Below are positions 1 to 9,059 of a stretch of DNA of 64,000 bases, piece after piece. Location of the stretch: NCBI RefSeq assembly GCF_023702715.1, contig NZ_CP098480.1, positions 4,092,001 through 4,156,000 on the forward strand. Reading direction: 5' to 3'. Under the pieces are notes generated by a model that saw only the letters and a list, made by a program, of their open reading frames with translations, made no database searches and was not told the DNA's origin. The position numbers and the translations under genes are program-made. The stretch is from Acinetobacter sp. C32I (GTDB lineage Bacteria; Pseudomonadota; Gammaproteobacteria; Pseudomonadales; Moraxellaceae). The stretch's first letter is position 1. Each line of letters opens with the position of its first letter.

Positions 1-476
1 GCGCTCACACCCGATGAGGTATAGAATTTCCCATCAATCACCCAACGGGCTTGGGCTTGCCACAATACTTGGTCATTGAGTTTTTGTACAAATTCAAATG
101 CCATTTTATTTGATGTTGCCTTAACACCATTTAAAAGACCTGTCGCTGCCAGTAATGAACTACCGGTGCAAATGGTTAGAACATGTGAACTTTGAAGCGC
201 TAAAGTTTTAAGTTGATCAAGAAACTGCTGATTTTTGATCAGTTCAAAGGTCACGATACCACCAGGAACGAGCAGAATACTTTGGTCATTCACGTGCATT
301 TCGCTAAAGGATTTGGTTTGAATACAGACACCATGCTTATTGGAAATTAGTCCACCATTCAGGCTATAAAACTGGACTTGATAATGTTCGTGCAGCAAGC
401 CAAACAATTCAACTGGTCCCATAATATCGAGGGTTTCAAAATCATCAAATACGACAGCATTCACAGAAATAGGCAT
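1..476 (-). CDS. DJ-1/PfpI family protein, C-terminus cut by window edge
   Basis: Reading leftwards from an ATG at 474-476, the frame is open to the window edge (about 158 codons). The start reads MPISVNAVVFDDFETLDIMG and a nucleophile-elbow-like stretch TICTGSSLLAATGLL holds the conserved Cys of the DJ-1/PfpI (class I glutamine amidotransferase-like) fold. Such proteins include isonitrile hydratases, proteases, chaperones and the N-terminal halves of GlxA-type AraC regulators. The missing C-terminus decides whether this is a stand-alone enzyme or a regulator with a DNA-binding domain. It is divergent from the phzF-like gene across 274 bp. The family call is firm, the function is open. Confidence 0.8.
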   Translation of the reverse strand, partial: MPISVNAVVFDDFETLDIMGPVELFGLLHEHYQVQFYSLNGGLISNKHGVCIQTKSFSEMHVNDQSILLVPGGIVTFELIKNQQFLDQLKTLALQSSHVLTICTGSSLLAATGLLNGVKATSNKMAFEFVQKLNDQVLWQAQARWVIDGKFYTSSGVS

Positions 477-750
477 TTCTTTTCTCACGAATTAAATCTG
501 CCTAACACCATAGTGAGCTTCAATTTTTTTATTGTGAATATTCTGTATGGCTTATTTTGAATTATGCTAAATCATTGGACTTTTAAGCGGATTTGTTAGC
601 AAGCGAAACACATTTTTGGCTTGAATTTTAGACGTTTAAGTAGGTTGAACCAGAAAAGCAACGGTGTATCGTAAATTTAGAAAAATCTGTATCTATAATT
701 TCTGGACCAGATGTTCAAAAATAGCTGAAAAATAGAGCGAGTGCCGTGTT

Positions 751-1569
751 ATGAAGATGTATCAAGTGGATGCTTTTACCCAAGAATTATTCAAAGGCAA
801 TCCTGCTGGTGTAATCGTCGTTGATGAATGGTTAGATGACCGTTTGATGCAGAATATTGCCATGGAAAACAATTTATCTGAAACGGCTTTTGTAAAAACG
901 ATTGATGAAACCAATTATGAGATTCGTTGGTTTTCTCCACTCAATGAGGTTGCGTTCTGTGGGCATGCTACTTTGGCCAGTGCTTTTGTTTTATTTAAAG
1001 ATTTCACCAAGGTAGAAACGATTCAGTTTCATGTACGTGATCTGGGTATTTTTATCGTCAGCCAAGATGCTGATGGTAAAATTAAAATGAATTTCCCGAT
1101 TCGTAAAGCAGAGTTGGTTAGTGACTATCCTCCAGTATTACGTGAAGGACTCACCAAGCCTTTTAAAGCAGTTTATCGTAATGTCCAAGCCTATATTATT
1201 GAATATGAAACCGTACAGGATGTCTTGGATGAACAACCCGATTTGGAAAAATTAAAACAACTGGGACAAATTCGTACTGCGATTACCGCTTCTCAGCCTG
1301 ATGTTGCCATTACCGCCAGAGGTGAAGGGCAGTTTGATTGCGTTTCTCGTTATTTTGCGCCAGCAATTGGCATTGACGAAGATCCTGTAACTGGTTCAAT
1401 TCATACGGCGATTGTTCCACTCTGGGCTGAAAAATTGAATCAGACTCGATTAAAAGCCTTTCAAGCCTCTAAACGGGGTGGAATTTTAGATTGTGTCATT
1501 GCATCTGAAGATCGTATTGAAATTTCAGGTTATGCAAAATTGTATCTTCAAGCAGAACTGGCAATCTGA
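751..1569 (+). CDS. PhzF family isomerase/epimerase
   Basis: A 272-aa protein of the usual PhzF length. The N-terminus (MYQVDAFTQELFKGNPAGVI) carries the family GNPAGV motif, Glu44 in NNLSETAF matches the catalytic acid, and DEDPVTGSIHTAI near residue 210 is the second-lobe signature. Members have a pseudo-twofold diaminopimelate-epimerase-like fold; PhzF itself isomerises dihydro-3-hydroxyanthranilate in phenazine synthesis. No phenazine genes are nearby, so this is more likely one of the many PhzF-like proteins of unknown substrate. Monocistronic, closed by a terminator at 1602-1628. Start ATG has only a weak GAG upstream. Confidence 0.88.
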   Translation: MKMYQVDAFTQELFKGNPAGVIVVDEWLDDRLMQNIAMENNLSETAFVKTIDETNYEIRWFSPLNEVAFCGHATLASAFVLFKDFTKVETIQFHVRDLGIFIVSQDADGKIKMNFPIRKAELVSDYPPVLREGLTKPFKAVYRNVQAYIIEYETVQDVLDEQPDLEKLKQLGQIRTAITASQPDVAITARGEGQFDCVSRYFAPAIGIDEDPVTGSIHTAIVPLWAEKLNQTRLKAFQASKRGGILDCVIASEDRIEISGYAKLYLQAELAI

Positions 1570-1601
1570 AATTTAACTTAAACTGTGCAAAAACAAAGAT
1601 A

Positions 1602-1628
1602 AAAGCTGTTTAAATAAACAGCTTTTTT
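1602..1628 (+). terminator. Rho-independent terminator after the phzF-like gene
   Basis: AAAGCTGTTT and AAACAGCTTTTTT form a short-loop hairpin with a T tract, 35 bp after the stop codon. Confidence 0.8.
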
Positions 1629-1713
1629 CAAAACATAACTATTAAAAATGCGAATCGTTCTCTACTATAGCTTGACGTTTTTATTTAAATCACCAAAATT
1701 ACTTGGATAAATT

Positions 1714-4482
1714 ATGTTAATGCGGTTTAAGCAGCTTACTCTCTCTCTTTGTTTGATCGGGTTGAGTGCGACGTCTTGGTCTCAGACAGTACTCGTAAAA
1801 AGTGAAAAAAATATTGAAGAATATAAATTAGATAATGGTTTCAGAGTTATTCTTGCGCCAAACGATAAAGAAAACAAAGTTTATGTTAATACGGTCTATT
1901 TTACGGGTTCATTGAATGATCCAAAGGGCAAAGGTGGTCTGGCACATCTATTGGAACATTTGGCGTTTAAAGGTACGCAAAATGTCAAAGGTGATGAGTT
2001 TCAGCGCCGTTTAGATCAATTTACCTTAACGACCAATGCCAGCACGGATTATTACTCGACCAAATATTTGAATATTGTTCGTCCTGAAAAAAATGCGCTG
2101 AATGAGATTCTATATCTGGAATCTGAGCGTATGGACAAATTGGTACTGCAAGAAAAATTTGTACCCTCTGAAATTGAAATCGTAAAACGTGAACGTGAAA
2201 TCCGTATGGATCAACCTTTTGCGGTTCTGATGGATCAAATGTGGAAAGCGGCTTATGGCAACCAATATCTGGGGCGTTTGCCGATTGGCGATTTACCTGA
2301 ATTAAAATCCATTCAGCTAAATGAATTGAATCAGTTCTATAGAACTTGGTATGCGCCAAATAATGCAGTGATGGTGATTTCAGGTAAATTTGATAAGACT
2401 GAAGTACTCAATAAAGTTGACCAATATTTTAGTCCAATTGCAGCGCGTGCTGTGCCTGCTCAAGTACAAGTGCCAGTGTTGGATTCAAGCAAAATTGAAC
2501 AGCGTCAGTTTACCGTACACAAGGGCAGTGATTTAGCCAAATTCCATATTTATATGAATGGCAAAAATACCAAGTTGCAGCCTGCTTTAGCCTTAGCACC
2601 TGCATTGTATACCATGCAACCAAGCGGTACTTTGTATAAAAGTATGGTAGAGACAGGTATTAGTACAGCAGTGCAATCGACCACATGGTTAGATCAAGAT
2701 TTTAATTTGGTGTTCATGGGCGCAATTTATGCACCGAATCATGATGCCAAAAAGGTCAATGATGCGCTTACGGCAGGTGTCGAAAACAGCCATGAGTTTA
2801 GTGAGGCTGAGTTACAACGGATTAAAAATATCACGCAAAATGATGCGGATACGATTATGAATGATGCGGTGGCTTTAGGCTCGCGTCTAAGCGATTATGC
2901 AGTTTCTTCTCAAGGGCAATGGGATCAATATTTTAAAGATTTACAAGCAGTTAAAGATTTAAAGTTAAAAGATGCCAACCAAACCCTAAAAGAGTTTTTA
3001 GTGTCATCCCATCGTATTTCAGGTGATATTTTACCGACGCCTGAAGATCAGAAAAAAGCAATGACGCTGAAAGCTGAAGAAAAGCCCAAAACGCTCGACC
3101 AAACTGCTGAAAAGCCTGAACCTTTAAAAGATGCCAGTGTTTATAAGCAGGAAGTCAGCCAGTTTATGGCACAATCTGCGCAGCAACTGCAAAAGAATGA
3201 GCAGAAAATTCAGCGTGGTGAGTTAAAGAATGGCATTCGCTACGCGCTATTCCCAACGCCTACACGTGACGATAAAACCTATGCCACGATTAGCTTGGAT
3301 TTCGGTGATGAAAAAGCCCTATTTGGTAAAGGCATCACTTTAGATTTAACCAGCTATTTAATGTTGCGTGGTTCTGAAAAGCATAGCTTGCAAGAAATTA
3401 CCGATAAAGCCATTGCTGCAAGTGGTGGGGCATCGGTAAGTTCAAATGGCAATGGCTTTACCATTGTGGTTCAGGCCAAGAAAGATAAATTTGAAGACTT
3501 CCTAAACTTTATTATTGATGTCATCAAACAACCGAAATTCTCGCAAACTGAATTTGATTTGGCGAAAAATCAAAGCCTATCTGTGCTGGATCGTCCATAT
3601 ACGGAACCTGCGGTTGTGTCATCAATGACCTTAGCGAAAATTCTGGAAATTTATCAACCGGGGGATATGCGTTATCACTTTGAACCTGAACTTGCGAAAA
3701 AGCAGATTGGTGAAGCAACTCAGCCACAGGTCAAACAATTCTATAATCAGTTCTTTGAGACCGACCATGCACAAATTGCGGTAACAGGTGATTTTGATGC
3801 CAAGAAAATGCAAAAGACCTTACAAAAAGCCTTTGGTTCTTGGAAAGCGAAGCAGCCTTTCACTAAAGTAACAGGTCAATATACGGTATATAAAGCACAG
3901 AAAGTGCATGCTTTATCGGAACAACGTGAGTTCGGCAGTTATCAAAGTGTATTGGCATTGCCTGTGGGTTCATACCATAAAGATGCACCTGCATTGATTA
4001 TTCTTAGCCATATCTTGGGTAACTCACAACTTTCATCACGTTTGGCTCAAGAGCTACGTGAGAAGAATGCTTTGGTGTATGGTTTTGGCAGTGGCTTAGA
4101 TCTTGATCCAGATATTGATGATGGTACTTTAAGCATTACTGCAAATTATACCTCTGGCCGTTCTGAGCAAGTTTCACAGTCGGTACACAAGGTATTGAAT
4201 GAGTTGCTGAGCAAAGGCGTGACTGAGCAGGAAGTGGAAGCAGCCAAAGCAGATATCATGAAAAAACGTGTAACAGCTTTAGAAGATGAACGTAATATTC
4301 ATGGCATGCTGACAGGTCAGTTAGAGCGAAACAAAACGCTGTTGGATCGTGCAGAGCGTGATCAGGAGCTTGCGAAATTGACCAAAGAAGATGTCAATGC
4401 GGCCATCAAAAAATACATCAAGCTTGATCAGTTTGTTGAAGTGATGGCGGATCAATATGGTCAGCCTCAAAACTTGAAATAA
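1714..4482 (+). CDS. Secreted M16 (pitrilysin/insulinase family) zinc peptidase
   Basis: A 922-aa protein with an N-terminal signal peptide (hydrophobic residues 8-22, likely cleavage after SWSQ). The inverted zinc motif HLLEH is at residues 78-82 with downstream glutamates (YLESERMD region), which defines the active N-terminal M16 domain. A second, non-catalytic M16 half follows from about residue 490, giving the two-lobed clamshell of periplasmic pitrilysin-type peptidases that degrade short peptides. Alternative start ATG two codons later. Single-gene unit between the terminator at 1602 and the shared terminator at 4490. The substrate cannot be read from sequence. Confidence 0.9.
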   Translation: MLMRFKQLTLSLCLIGLSATSWSQTVLVKSEKNIEEYKLDNGFRVILAPNDKENKVYVNTVYFTGSLNDPKGKGGLAHLLEHLAFKGTQNVKGDEFQRRLDQFTLTTNASTDYYSTKYLNIVRPEKNALNEILYLESERMDKLVLQEKFVPSEIEIVKREREIRMDQPFAVLMDQMWKAAYGNQYLGRLPIGDLPELKSIQLNELNQFYRTWYAPNNAVMVISGKFDKTEVLNKVDQYFSPIAARAVPAQVQVPVLDSSKIEQRQFTVHKGSDLAKFHIYMNGKNTKLQPALALAPALYTMQPSGTLYKSMVETGISTAVQSTTWLDQDFNLVFMGAIYAPNHDAKKVNDALTAGVENSHEFSEAELQRIKNITQNDADTIMNDAVALGSRLSDYAVSSQGQWDQYFKDLQAVKDLKLKDANQTLKEFLVSSHRISGDILPTPEDQKKAMTLKAEEKPKTLDQTAEKPEPLKDASVYKQEVSQFMAQSAQQLQKNEQKIQRGELKNGIRYALFPTPTRDDKTYATISLDFGDEKALFGKGITLDLTSYLMLRGSEKHSLQEITDKAIAASGGASVSSNGNGFTIVVQAKKDKFEDFLNFIIDVIKQPKFSQTEFDLAKNQSLSVLDRPYTEPAVVSSMTLAKILEIYQPGDMRYHFEPELAKKQIGEATQPQVKQFYNQFFETDHAQIAVTGDFDAKKMQKTLQKAFGSWKAKQPFTKVTGQYTVYKAQKVHALSEQREFGSYQSVLALPVGSYHKDAPALIILSHILGNSQLSSRLAQELREKNALVYGFGSGLDLDPDIDDGTLSITANYTSGRSEQVSQSVHKVLNELLSKGVTEQEVEAAKADIMKKRVTALEDERNIHGMLTGQLERNKTLLDRAERDQELAKLTKEDVNAAIKKYIKLDQFVEVMADQYGQPQNLK

Positions 4483-4489
4483 GCAATCA

Positions 4490-4522
4490 AAAATAAAGCC
4501 ACCGATGAGGTGGCTTTATTTT
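4490..4522. terminator. Bidirectional terminator between convergent genes
   Basis: AAAATAAAGCCACC and GGTGGCTTTATTTT are perfect arms around a GATGA loop. T tracts occur on both strands, and the hairpin lies between the M16 gene and the convergent DUF3144 gene. Confidence 0.88.
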
Positions 4523-4533
4523 TGACTCAATCA

Positions 4534-4917
4534 TTAATGGTCATGTTTATGGGCATGAAAATCTTCATTTTTGCGGAAACGTAGGTAGTTCTCAAACTGT
4601 TCACAATATTCGTCAAAGTTATCTTCTAACATCATTTGGAATTGTTGTAGCAGATAAGACATCACTTGCTCTTTGGCATCACGCATTTCTTCGCCGTCTT
4701 TAAAGTTGTTGGCTGCGACCCAGGTATTAAAACGGGCAGTGGCGAATAACATGGCTGCACTGACCTGACCACGTAATTCTTCTGGCTTGGCTTGCTGACC
4801 TTTAGGTGGTCGGCAGAAATCATTGGCAAGCTTAATGAACTCATCTGCACGCTCAAAAAAGATTGCATTTAAAGCTTCTTCTTCCGTCACATCAGTGGCG
4901 TTAATTTTTTGAGACAT
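4534..4917 (-). CDS. DUF3144 domain protein
   Basis: A 127-aa acidic, mainly helical protein (MSQKINATDVTEEEALNAIF onward) resembling the DUF3144 family: FFERADEFIKLAN, a middle VSAAMLFATARFN stretch and a C-terminal LEDNFDEYCEQFENY. It ends in a His-rich tail (FHAHKHDH). The open frame extends 43 codons upstream to 5046, but MSQKIN fits the family start, and the extension would overlap the divergent gene at 5023. No known function. Domain assignment is from memory of the family pattern. Confidence 0.75.
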   Translation of the reverse strand: MSQKINATDVTEEEALNAIFFERADEFIKLANDFCRPPKGQQAKPEELRGQVSAAMLFATARFNTWVAANNFKDGEEMRDAKEQVMSYLLQQFQMMLEDNFDEYCEQFENYLRFRKNEDFHAHKHDH

Positions 4918-5022
4918 GGTTTTTCCCAGCGACAAGTTAAGACACATTATTATAGACAAAGCCTTGTCGAAACTAAACCTTTGCCTTAACCTAAAATAGC
5001 CTAAGCAATTAGAATAATCACT

Positions 5023-5655
5023 ATGCAAGATGCAATCGCGATTCAAAGTTTAAAAACGGATATTGCTTTATTACGCCAGCATATTTATCCACCCCAATAT
5101 TTAGAGCATGTTGAAGGCTTGCCTATTTATTATGGGTTGCAACAAGACGTGGATGAATATTATCGACAATGGCAACCCTTGATTGAACGGGCACAACAGT
5201 TATGCCAGCCTTTTATGGAAGATGAAATTGTGGATGCGATTCATTTGCCGAGTCATTTAAATCTGCCGCTATTTTTCTTTCATGTCGATCGGATTCGAAT
5301 TAATAAAACACGAGCTAAGGAATCGAAAACTTTTCGTGGTGTGGCGGCTTTGTTAGAAAAATGTGGGCAGTTTGAGACGGATCAGATTTTTGCAATGCAG
5401 GAATGGTTGGGCAGTGATGATATGGCTGCCTTAGTTGCACATCGTGAGTTTATTGATTTACGAACTTATGTTTTCCAACATGGGCAAAGTGACTATACCC
5501 GAACGCGGTTTTATATGAATGGGGTGATTTTGAGTGTAGAGCGACATTTTAAATTGGTCGATGCTCGGGATAAGCCGCGGAAGCAGCGTAATGATAGTTA
5601 TAGTGATCCGATTGCGGATAATGGAACGTGGAAGATTTTTGGGAAGTATCGGTAA
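5023..5655 (+). CDS. Hypothetical protein, 210 aa
   Basis: I do not recognise this protein. It has no signal peptide or membrane segment. It is rich in aromatic and basic residues (YYGLQQDVDEYYRQWQP; RIRINKTRAKESKTFRG) and ends in a polar basic tail. It starts from an ATG at 5023, divergent from the DUF3144 gene with 105 bp between, room for one or two promoters. A palindrome-rich block follows. Codon usage and composition match the neighbours, so it is probably a normal resident gene rather than a recent import. Confidence 0.7.
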   Translation: MQDAIAIQSLKTDIALLRQHIYPPQYLEHVEGLPIYYGLQQDVDEYYRQWQPLIERAQQLCQPFMEDEIVDAIHLPSHLNLPLFFFHVDRIRINKTRAKESKTFRGVAALLEKCGQFETDQIFAMQEWLGSDDMAALVAHREFIDLRTYVFQHGQSDYTRTRFYMNGVILSVERHFKLVDARDKPRKQRNDSYSDPIADNGTWKIFGKYR

Positions 5656-5734
5656 ATGATTTAATTGGAATAAATAGTTTAGAACTCTAATTTCCATTAA
5701 AAAATAATAGCACAGCCACAAGAGCTGTATAAAG

Positions 5735-5979
5735 TTTGGATGTTTTCGCGTAGGTGATTTCCTACTTTGTTTTCGGACAAAGTAGGCAAAACCATTGTCA
5801 TCAGCAAAACCTGTCTATTTCTTGGATTTATTAAAATGTATCGCAGAAACATTACTTTGCTTATATCACGCAGGTTGCTGATGACGTTTCCGAGTATCCG
5901 CTTTTTGTAGGACTTAGATTATTTGTGGCGGTATCCATGCCGCCAAGCACGATAGCGATTTAAGGAAATGGAGCTATCG
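5735..5979. repeat. Palindrome-rich intergenic block (candidate dispersed repeat)
   Basis: This 318-bp gap has no gene but several inverted repeats: CCTACTTTGT/ACAAAGTAGG (5761-5770, 5777-5786); long-range arms GTCATCAGCAAAACCTG (5797-5813) and CAGGTTGCTGATGAC (5871-5885) that differ by a 2-nt gap; GGCGG/CCGCC (5927-5944); and CGATAGC/GCTATCG (5950-5979) reaching the CYTH-CHAD stop codon. None carries a clean T tract. The nesting suggests a mobile or dispersed palindromic element, or a folded 3' region; copy number cannot be seen here. Confidence 0.5.
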
Positions 5980-7431
5980 CTTTTCATCCCAAAAAGCATC
6001 CTGAGCAGATAGGGTCTGAAGCTTTTTATTCGCTTTCTTGGCCACATGTGGTCGCTGTGCTTTAACCCAACCTAAAGCAAATAAAAACTGCGGCTGTTCA
6101 GCAACTTGTTGCTCAAAGATTTGTTCAGCAACAAACAGGTCATTATAAAACCCTAAATATTCCTGAATTGGCTGTAACTTATTTAAGAATTGTTGAACCT
6201 CTTTTTCAGGATAAATTGCTGCAATAAAGTCGATGCAATAACGCAATTGTTTGACGCGTTTACGAGTACGATGTTGTTGCTCAACTTCTAAAGTTGAAAA
6301 CTGAGCTGCATCTTTCTGAATCTTTTGGTAAAGCTTGGTTAAGCTTTTAGCAGCTTGTTTAGAAAGTTTAGATTTAGACTCATGTTTACTATAGATGAAG
6401 CTGAGTAATGCTAAAAATAGCTGTGTGGTTTGAGTGTGGCTGAATAACTGAGAAACACTATTGTCAACACGCTCAGGGAGTGGGAAATCAAAATCACAGA
6501 CTTCTTTTACTAAAGGAATAACTGAATCTTGAATCGCATCGTTATCACGTGATTGACCTAATGCTCTAAAAATATCAGCCAATTGGCTTTCCCAAGAGGG
6601 ATCAATTTGGGCAGACCAGTTAGAAAAATGCTTTAAAGCAGAACGTAAACGACGTAAACCAACACGAGCTTGGTGAATATGATCCGCTTCGGCTACACCG
6701 TCAGCAATTGCGGCTGCATTGGGTAAGATATGATTAAGCGTATTTTCGATAATCAGTTTGATTGCTTGTTCAGCACTGACATTTTTCTCTAAGCCTAATG
6801 ATTTCGCTTTGCTAGCAGGAGATACCGTTTTGCCCATAGCCAATAAATTACCACGTTCAGCCTTACTTCTCACATCGAGCCAGAGTTGATATTTATCTAC
6901 CCATGTTTTGGCAAAATCAATCAGAGACTGTGCTGATCCTTGTTTTAACTCAAATTCAACTTCGCAGATTTTGGCTTGATCAGTTGGCGTACGGATTTCA
7001 CCATCGTCTAAGCAGACTTCAATTTGAGATCCCTCAAACTCGAATATATGGAAGGTACGTTGTACATCAGTTTGAAATTGCAGCTTTAGTTCAGCAGGTG
7101 CTTCACCTAAAACATCGCGAAGTACAGTTTGAACTGTTTGATTATGTTTGTATAAAGATAAATCCAGTTCAGGTTCTTCAGCACATTTACCTAAATAAAT
7201 ATCTTCTTCGATGCGTTGTAAATGGTTTTTACTGGCCGCTTTAAAGGTTTGCACCCAATGTTCACCTTCCTGACGCAGACGAATTGCAACATAATTTTTT
7301 GCCAGTAAACGGTCAGCAGTGTCATAATATTTTGCTTGTAGCTGAATTTTTTGTGCTTTTTGTTTGCTTAAAAGCTGCAACACACTTTTTTTCTTAGATT
7401 CAGGGAGTTGAAATTTTAGCTCTATTTCCAT
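5974..7431 (-). CDS. CYTH and CHAD domain protein
   Basis: A 485-aa two-domain protein. It opens with the CYTH/triphosphatase signature ExExK (MEIELKF) and an N-terminal half (about 1-200) rich in alternating charged strands typical of the triphosphate tunnel fold. The C-terminal half (about 220-480) is a helical CHAD domain with conserved basic and His residues (HQARVGLRRLRSALKHF; RTRKRVKQLRY). Relatives include inorganic triphosphatases (YgiF), and CHAD domains bind polyphosphate. Start chosen at 7431 because CAGGAG lies 7 nt upstream; the frame is open 13 codons further. Single-gene unit. Confidence 0.9.
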   Translation of the reverse strand: MEIELKFQLPESKKKSVLQLLSKQKAQKIQLQAKYYDTADRLLAKNYVAIRLRQEGEHWVQTFKAASKNHLQRIEEDIYLGKCAEEPELDLSLYKHNQTVQTVLRDVLGEAPAELKLQFQTDVQRTFHIFEFEGSQIEVCLDDGEIRTPTDQAKICEVEFELKQGSAQSLIDFAKTWVDKYQLWLDVRSKAERGNLLAMGKTVSPASKAKSLGLEKNVSAEQAIKLIIENTLNHILPNAAAIADGVAEADHIHQARVGLRRLRSALKHFSNWSAQIDPSWESQLADIFRALGQSRDNDAIQDSVIPLVKEVCDFDFPLPERVDNSVSQLFSHTQTTQLFLALLSFIYSKHESKSKLSKQAAKSLTKLYQKIQKDAAQFSTLEVEQQHRTRKRVKQLRYCIDFIAAIYPEKEVQQFLNKLQPIQEYLGFYNDLFVAEQIFEQQVAEQPQFLFALGWVKAQRPHVAKKANKKLQTLSAQDAFWDEKR

Positions 7432-7608
7432 GATGTTATGACTCCTGACCACCGAGAATGATATAGACAAAACTTAGTATAACTTGTTGATCTCAAAAAT
7501 CATTGTAAAGTTGTTTTAAGCTTGGAAAGGATGGCACGCAATGACTTTATTTTGTACAGAAAATGCATTAACGTGTGGAGAGTCTTGCACGATTAGGATG
7601 ATCTAACA

Positions 7609-7980
7609 ATGAATGCACCAGCGAATATTACCAAGCCAGTGGAATTTTCATTACCGATTAAAAACTATGATGAATTTTATCACTTTTATTTAACAGAACA
7701 TCGCAGTATTGCCAGCCGTCGTTTGCACGTTGCAGGCAGCTCGGTCGGTTTATATTTCTTTAGTAAAGCGATTCGTAAACGTCAGGCAAAATATGCTTTG
7801 TATGGTTTGGTATCAGGCTATGCCTGTGCTTGGGTTGGGCATTTTTTCTTTGAACATAATAAGCCTGCCAGCTTTAAACAGCCGCTGTATAGCTTTATCT
7901 CGGATTGGCGCATGTTATCGGATGTTGCGCGTGGTCGTTTAAGTCTGATTGATCGTCAGTTTGATAAAATTGATTCTTAA
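7609..7980 (+). CDS. DUF962/Mpo1-like membrane protein
   Basis: A 123-aa protein with the Mpo1-like (DUF962) signature: FYHFYLTEHRSIASRRLHVAG near the N-terminus, then WVGHFFFEHNKPASFKQPLY and a closing LISDWRM-like segment (FISDWRMLSD). The conserved His residues correspond to those binding iron in yeast Mpo1, a dioxygenase in phytosphingosine degradation; the bacterial role is not established. Two short hydrophobic stretches flank the central basic segment. It lies between the divergent CYTH-CHAD gene and the cas locus and ends at a strong terminator. Confidence 0.85.
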   Translation: MNAPANITKPVEFSLPIKNYDEFYHFYLTEHRSIASRRLHVAGSSVGLYFFSKAIRKRQAKYALYGLVSGYACAWVGHFFFEHNKPASFKQPLYSFISDWRMLSDVARGRLSLIDRQFDKIDS

Positions 7981-8023
7981 ATCATCCTATATTTAAAAAT
8001 TATAAAGCGACATTAAGTGTCGT

Positions 8024-8046
8024 AAAGCTGCTTCGGCAGCTTTTTT
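8024..8046 (+). terminator. Terminator upstream of the cas operon
   Basis: AAAGCTGC-TTCG-GCAGCTTTTTT: a perfect stem with a UUCG tetraloop and T tract, which separates the DUF962 gene from cas1. Confidence 0.92.
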
Positions 8047-8096
8047 ATTGTTCGCCGTTTCAGTAAGATCATAAAAAATGAGGGAAAAACACAAGA

Positions 8097-9059
8097 ATGG
8101 AACAACTTAACCCATCTGATTTAAAAGCGATCTTACATTCTAAACGTGCCAATCTTTATTATTTAGAGCATTGCAGAGTAATGCAAAAAGATGGGCGAGT
8201 GTTGTATCTCACCGAAGCAAAAAATGAAAACCAATATTGGAATATTCCGATTGCCAATACCACGGTGATTTTGCTGGGTACAGGGACATCCATTACTCAG
8301 GCTGCGATGCGAATGTTGTGTAGCGCAGGTGTGCTGGTGGGTTTCTGTGGCGGTGGTGGCACGCCTTTATTTGCAGGAAGTGAGGTGGAATGGTTAACGC
8401 CACAAAGTGAATATCGCCCAACTGAGTATATGCAAGGCTGGATGAGCTTCTGGTTTGATGATGTCAAACGTTTGGAAGTGGCAAAGCAATTTCAATTTGC
8501 CCGTATCGAATTTATCCGCAAAATTTGGGCTAAAGATAAAGATTTAAAGGATGAAGGTTTTTATCTGGATGATTTAGACATTCAACAAGCTTTGACTGGT
8601 TTTGAAAAGAGAATTCCTAATATGGCTAAAGTAGGGGATTTACTCCTCGCCGAAGCACAGATGACCAAGCAACTTTATAAAATTGCAGCAACCCGTTGTA
8701 AGTTGAGTTTTGAGCGAAATCCAGAGCAAGGGGATTTAGCCAATGATTTTTTGAATCATGGCAATTACTTAGCCTATGGCCTCAGTGCGACAACACTTTG
8801 GGTCTTAGGTATTAGTCATAGTTTTGCAGTGATGCATGGCAAAACCCGACGTGGGGCTTTGGTTTTTGATGTAGCTGATCTCATTAAGGATGCAGTGGTT
8901 TTACCGTGGGCGTTTATTTGTGCCAAAGAGGGGCTGACTGAGCAAGAGTTCCGTCAGCAGCTATTGCAGAAGTTCACACAGTATAAATGCCTAGACTGGA
9001 TGTTTGAACAGGTGAAGTTGCAAGCGGGTAAAAGCTTTCCAAATCAGGAGAGCGAATGA
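8097..9059 (+). CDS. cas1: CRISPR-associated endonuclease Cas1, subtype I-F
   Basis: A 320-aa integrase of CRISPR adaptation; with the Cas2 part of Cas2-3 it inserts new spacers at the leader end. The active-site pattern fits I-F Cas1: Glu186 (LLAEAQMTK), His247 (AVMHGKTRRG), Asp258 and Asp261 (VFDVADL). The His-Asp-Asp spacing of 11 and 3 is that of the Pseudomonas enzyme. First gene of the operon; its 3' end overlaps cas2-3 by ATGA, implying translational coupling. GAGGGA lies about 15 nt before the ATG. The promoter must lie in the 50 bp after the terminator at 8024-8046, or transcription comes from upstream. Confidence 0.96.
   Translation: MEQLNPSDLKAILHSKRANLYYLEHCRVMQKDGRVLYLTEAKNENQYWNIPIANTTVILLGTGTSITQAAMRMLCSAGVLVGFCGGGGTPLFAGSEVEWLTPQSEYRPTEYMQGWMSFWFDDVKRLEVAKQFQFARIEFIRKIWAKDKDLKDEGFYLDDLDIQQALTGFEKRIPNMAKVGDLLLAEAQMTKQLYKIAATRCKLSFERNPEQGDLANDFLNHGNYLAYGLSATTLWVLGISHSFAVMHGKTRRGALVFDVADLIKDAVVLPWAFICAKEGLTEQEFRQQLLQKFTQYKCLDWMFEQVKLQAGKSFPNQESE

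Noticed and set aside
1648-1664. Fur-like GCGAATCGTTCTC before the M16 peptidase gene
   Set aside because: It matches the Fur core at only about 10 positions and lacks dyad symmetry, so it is weaker than the receptor sites.
4918-5046. N-terminal extension of the DUF3144 gene
   Set aside because: The extra 43 residues overlap the divergent gene at 5023 and are not part of the family start; MSQKIN fits better.
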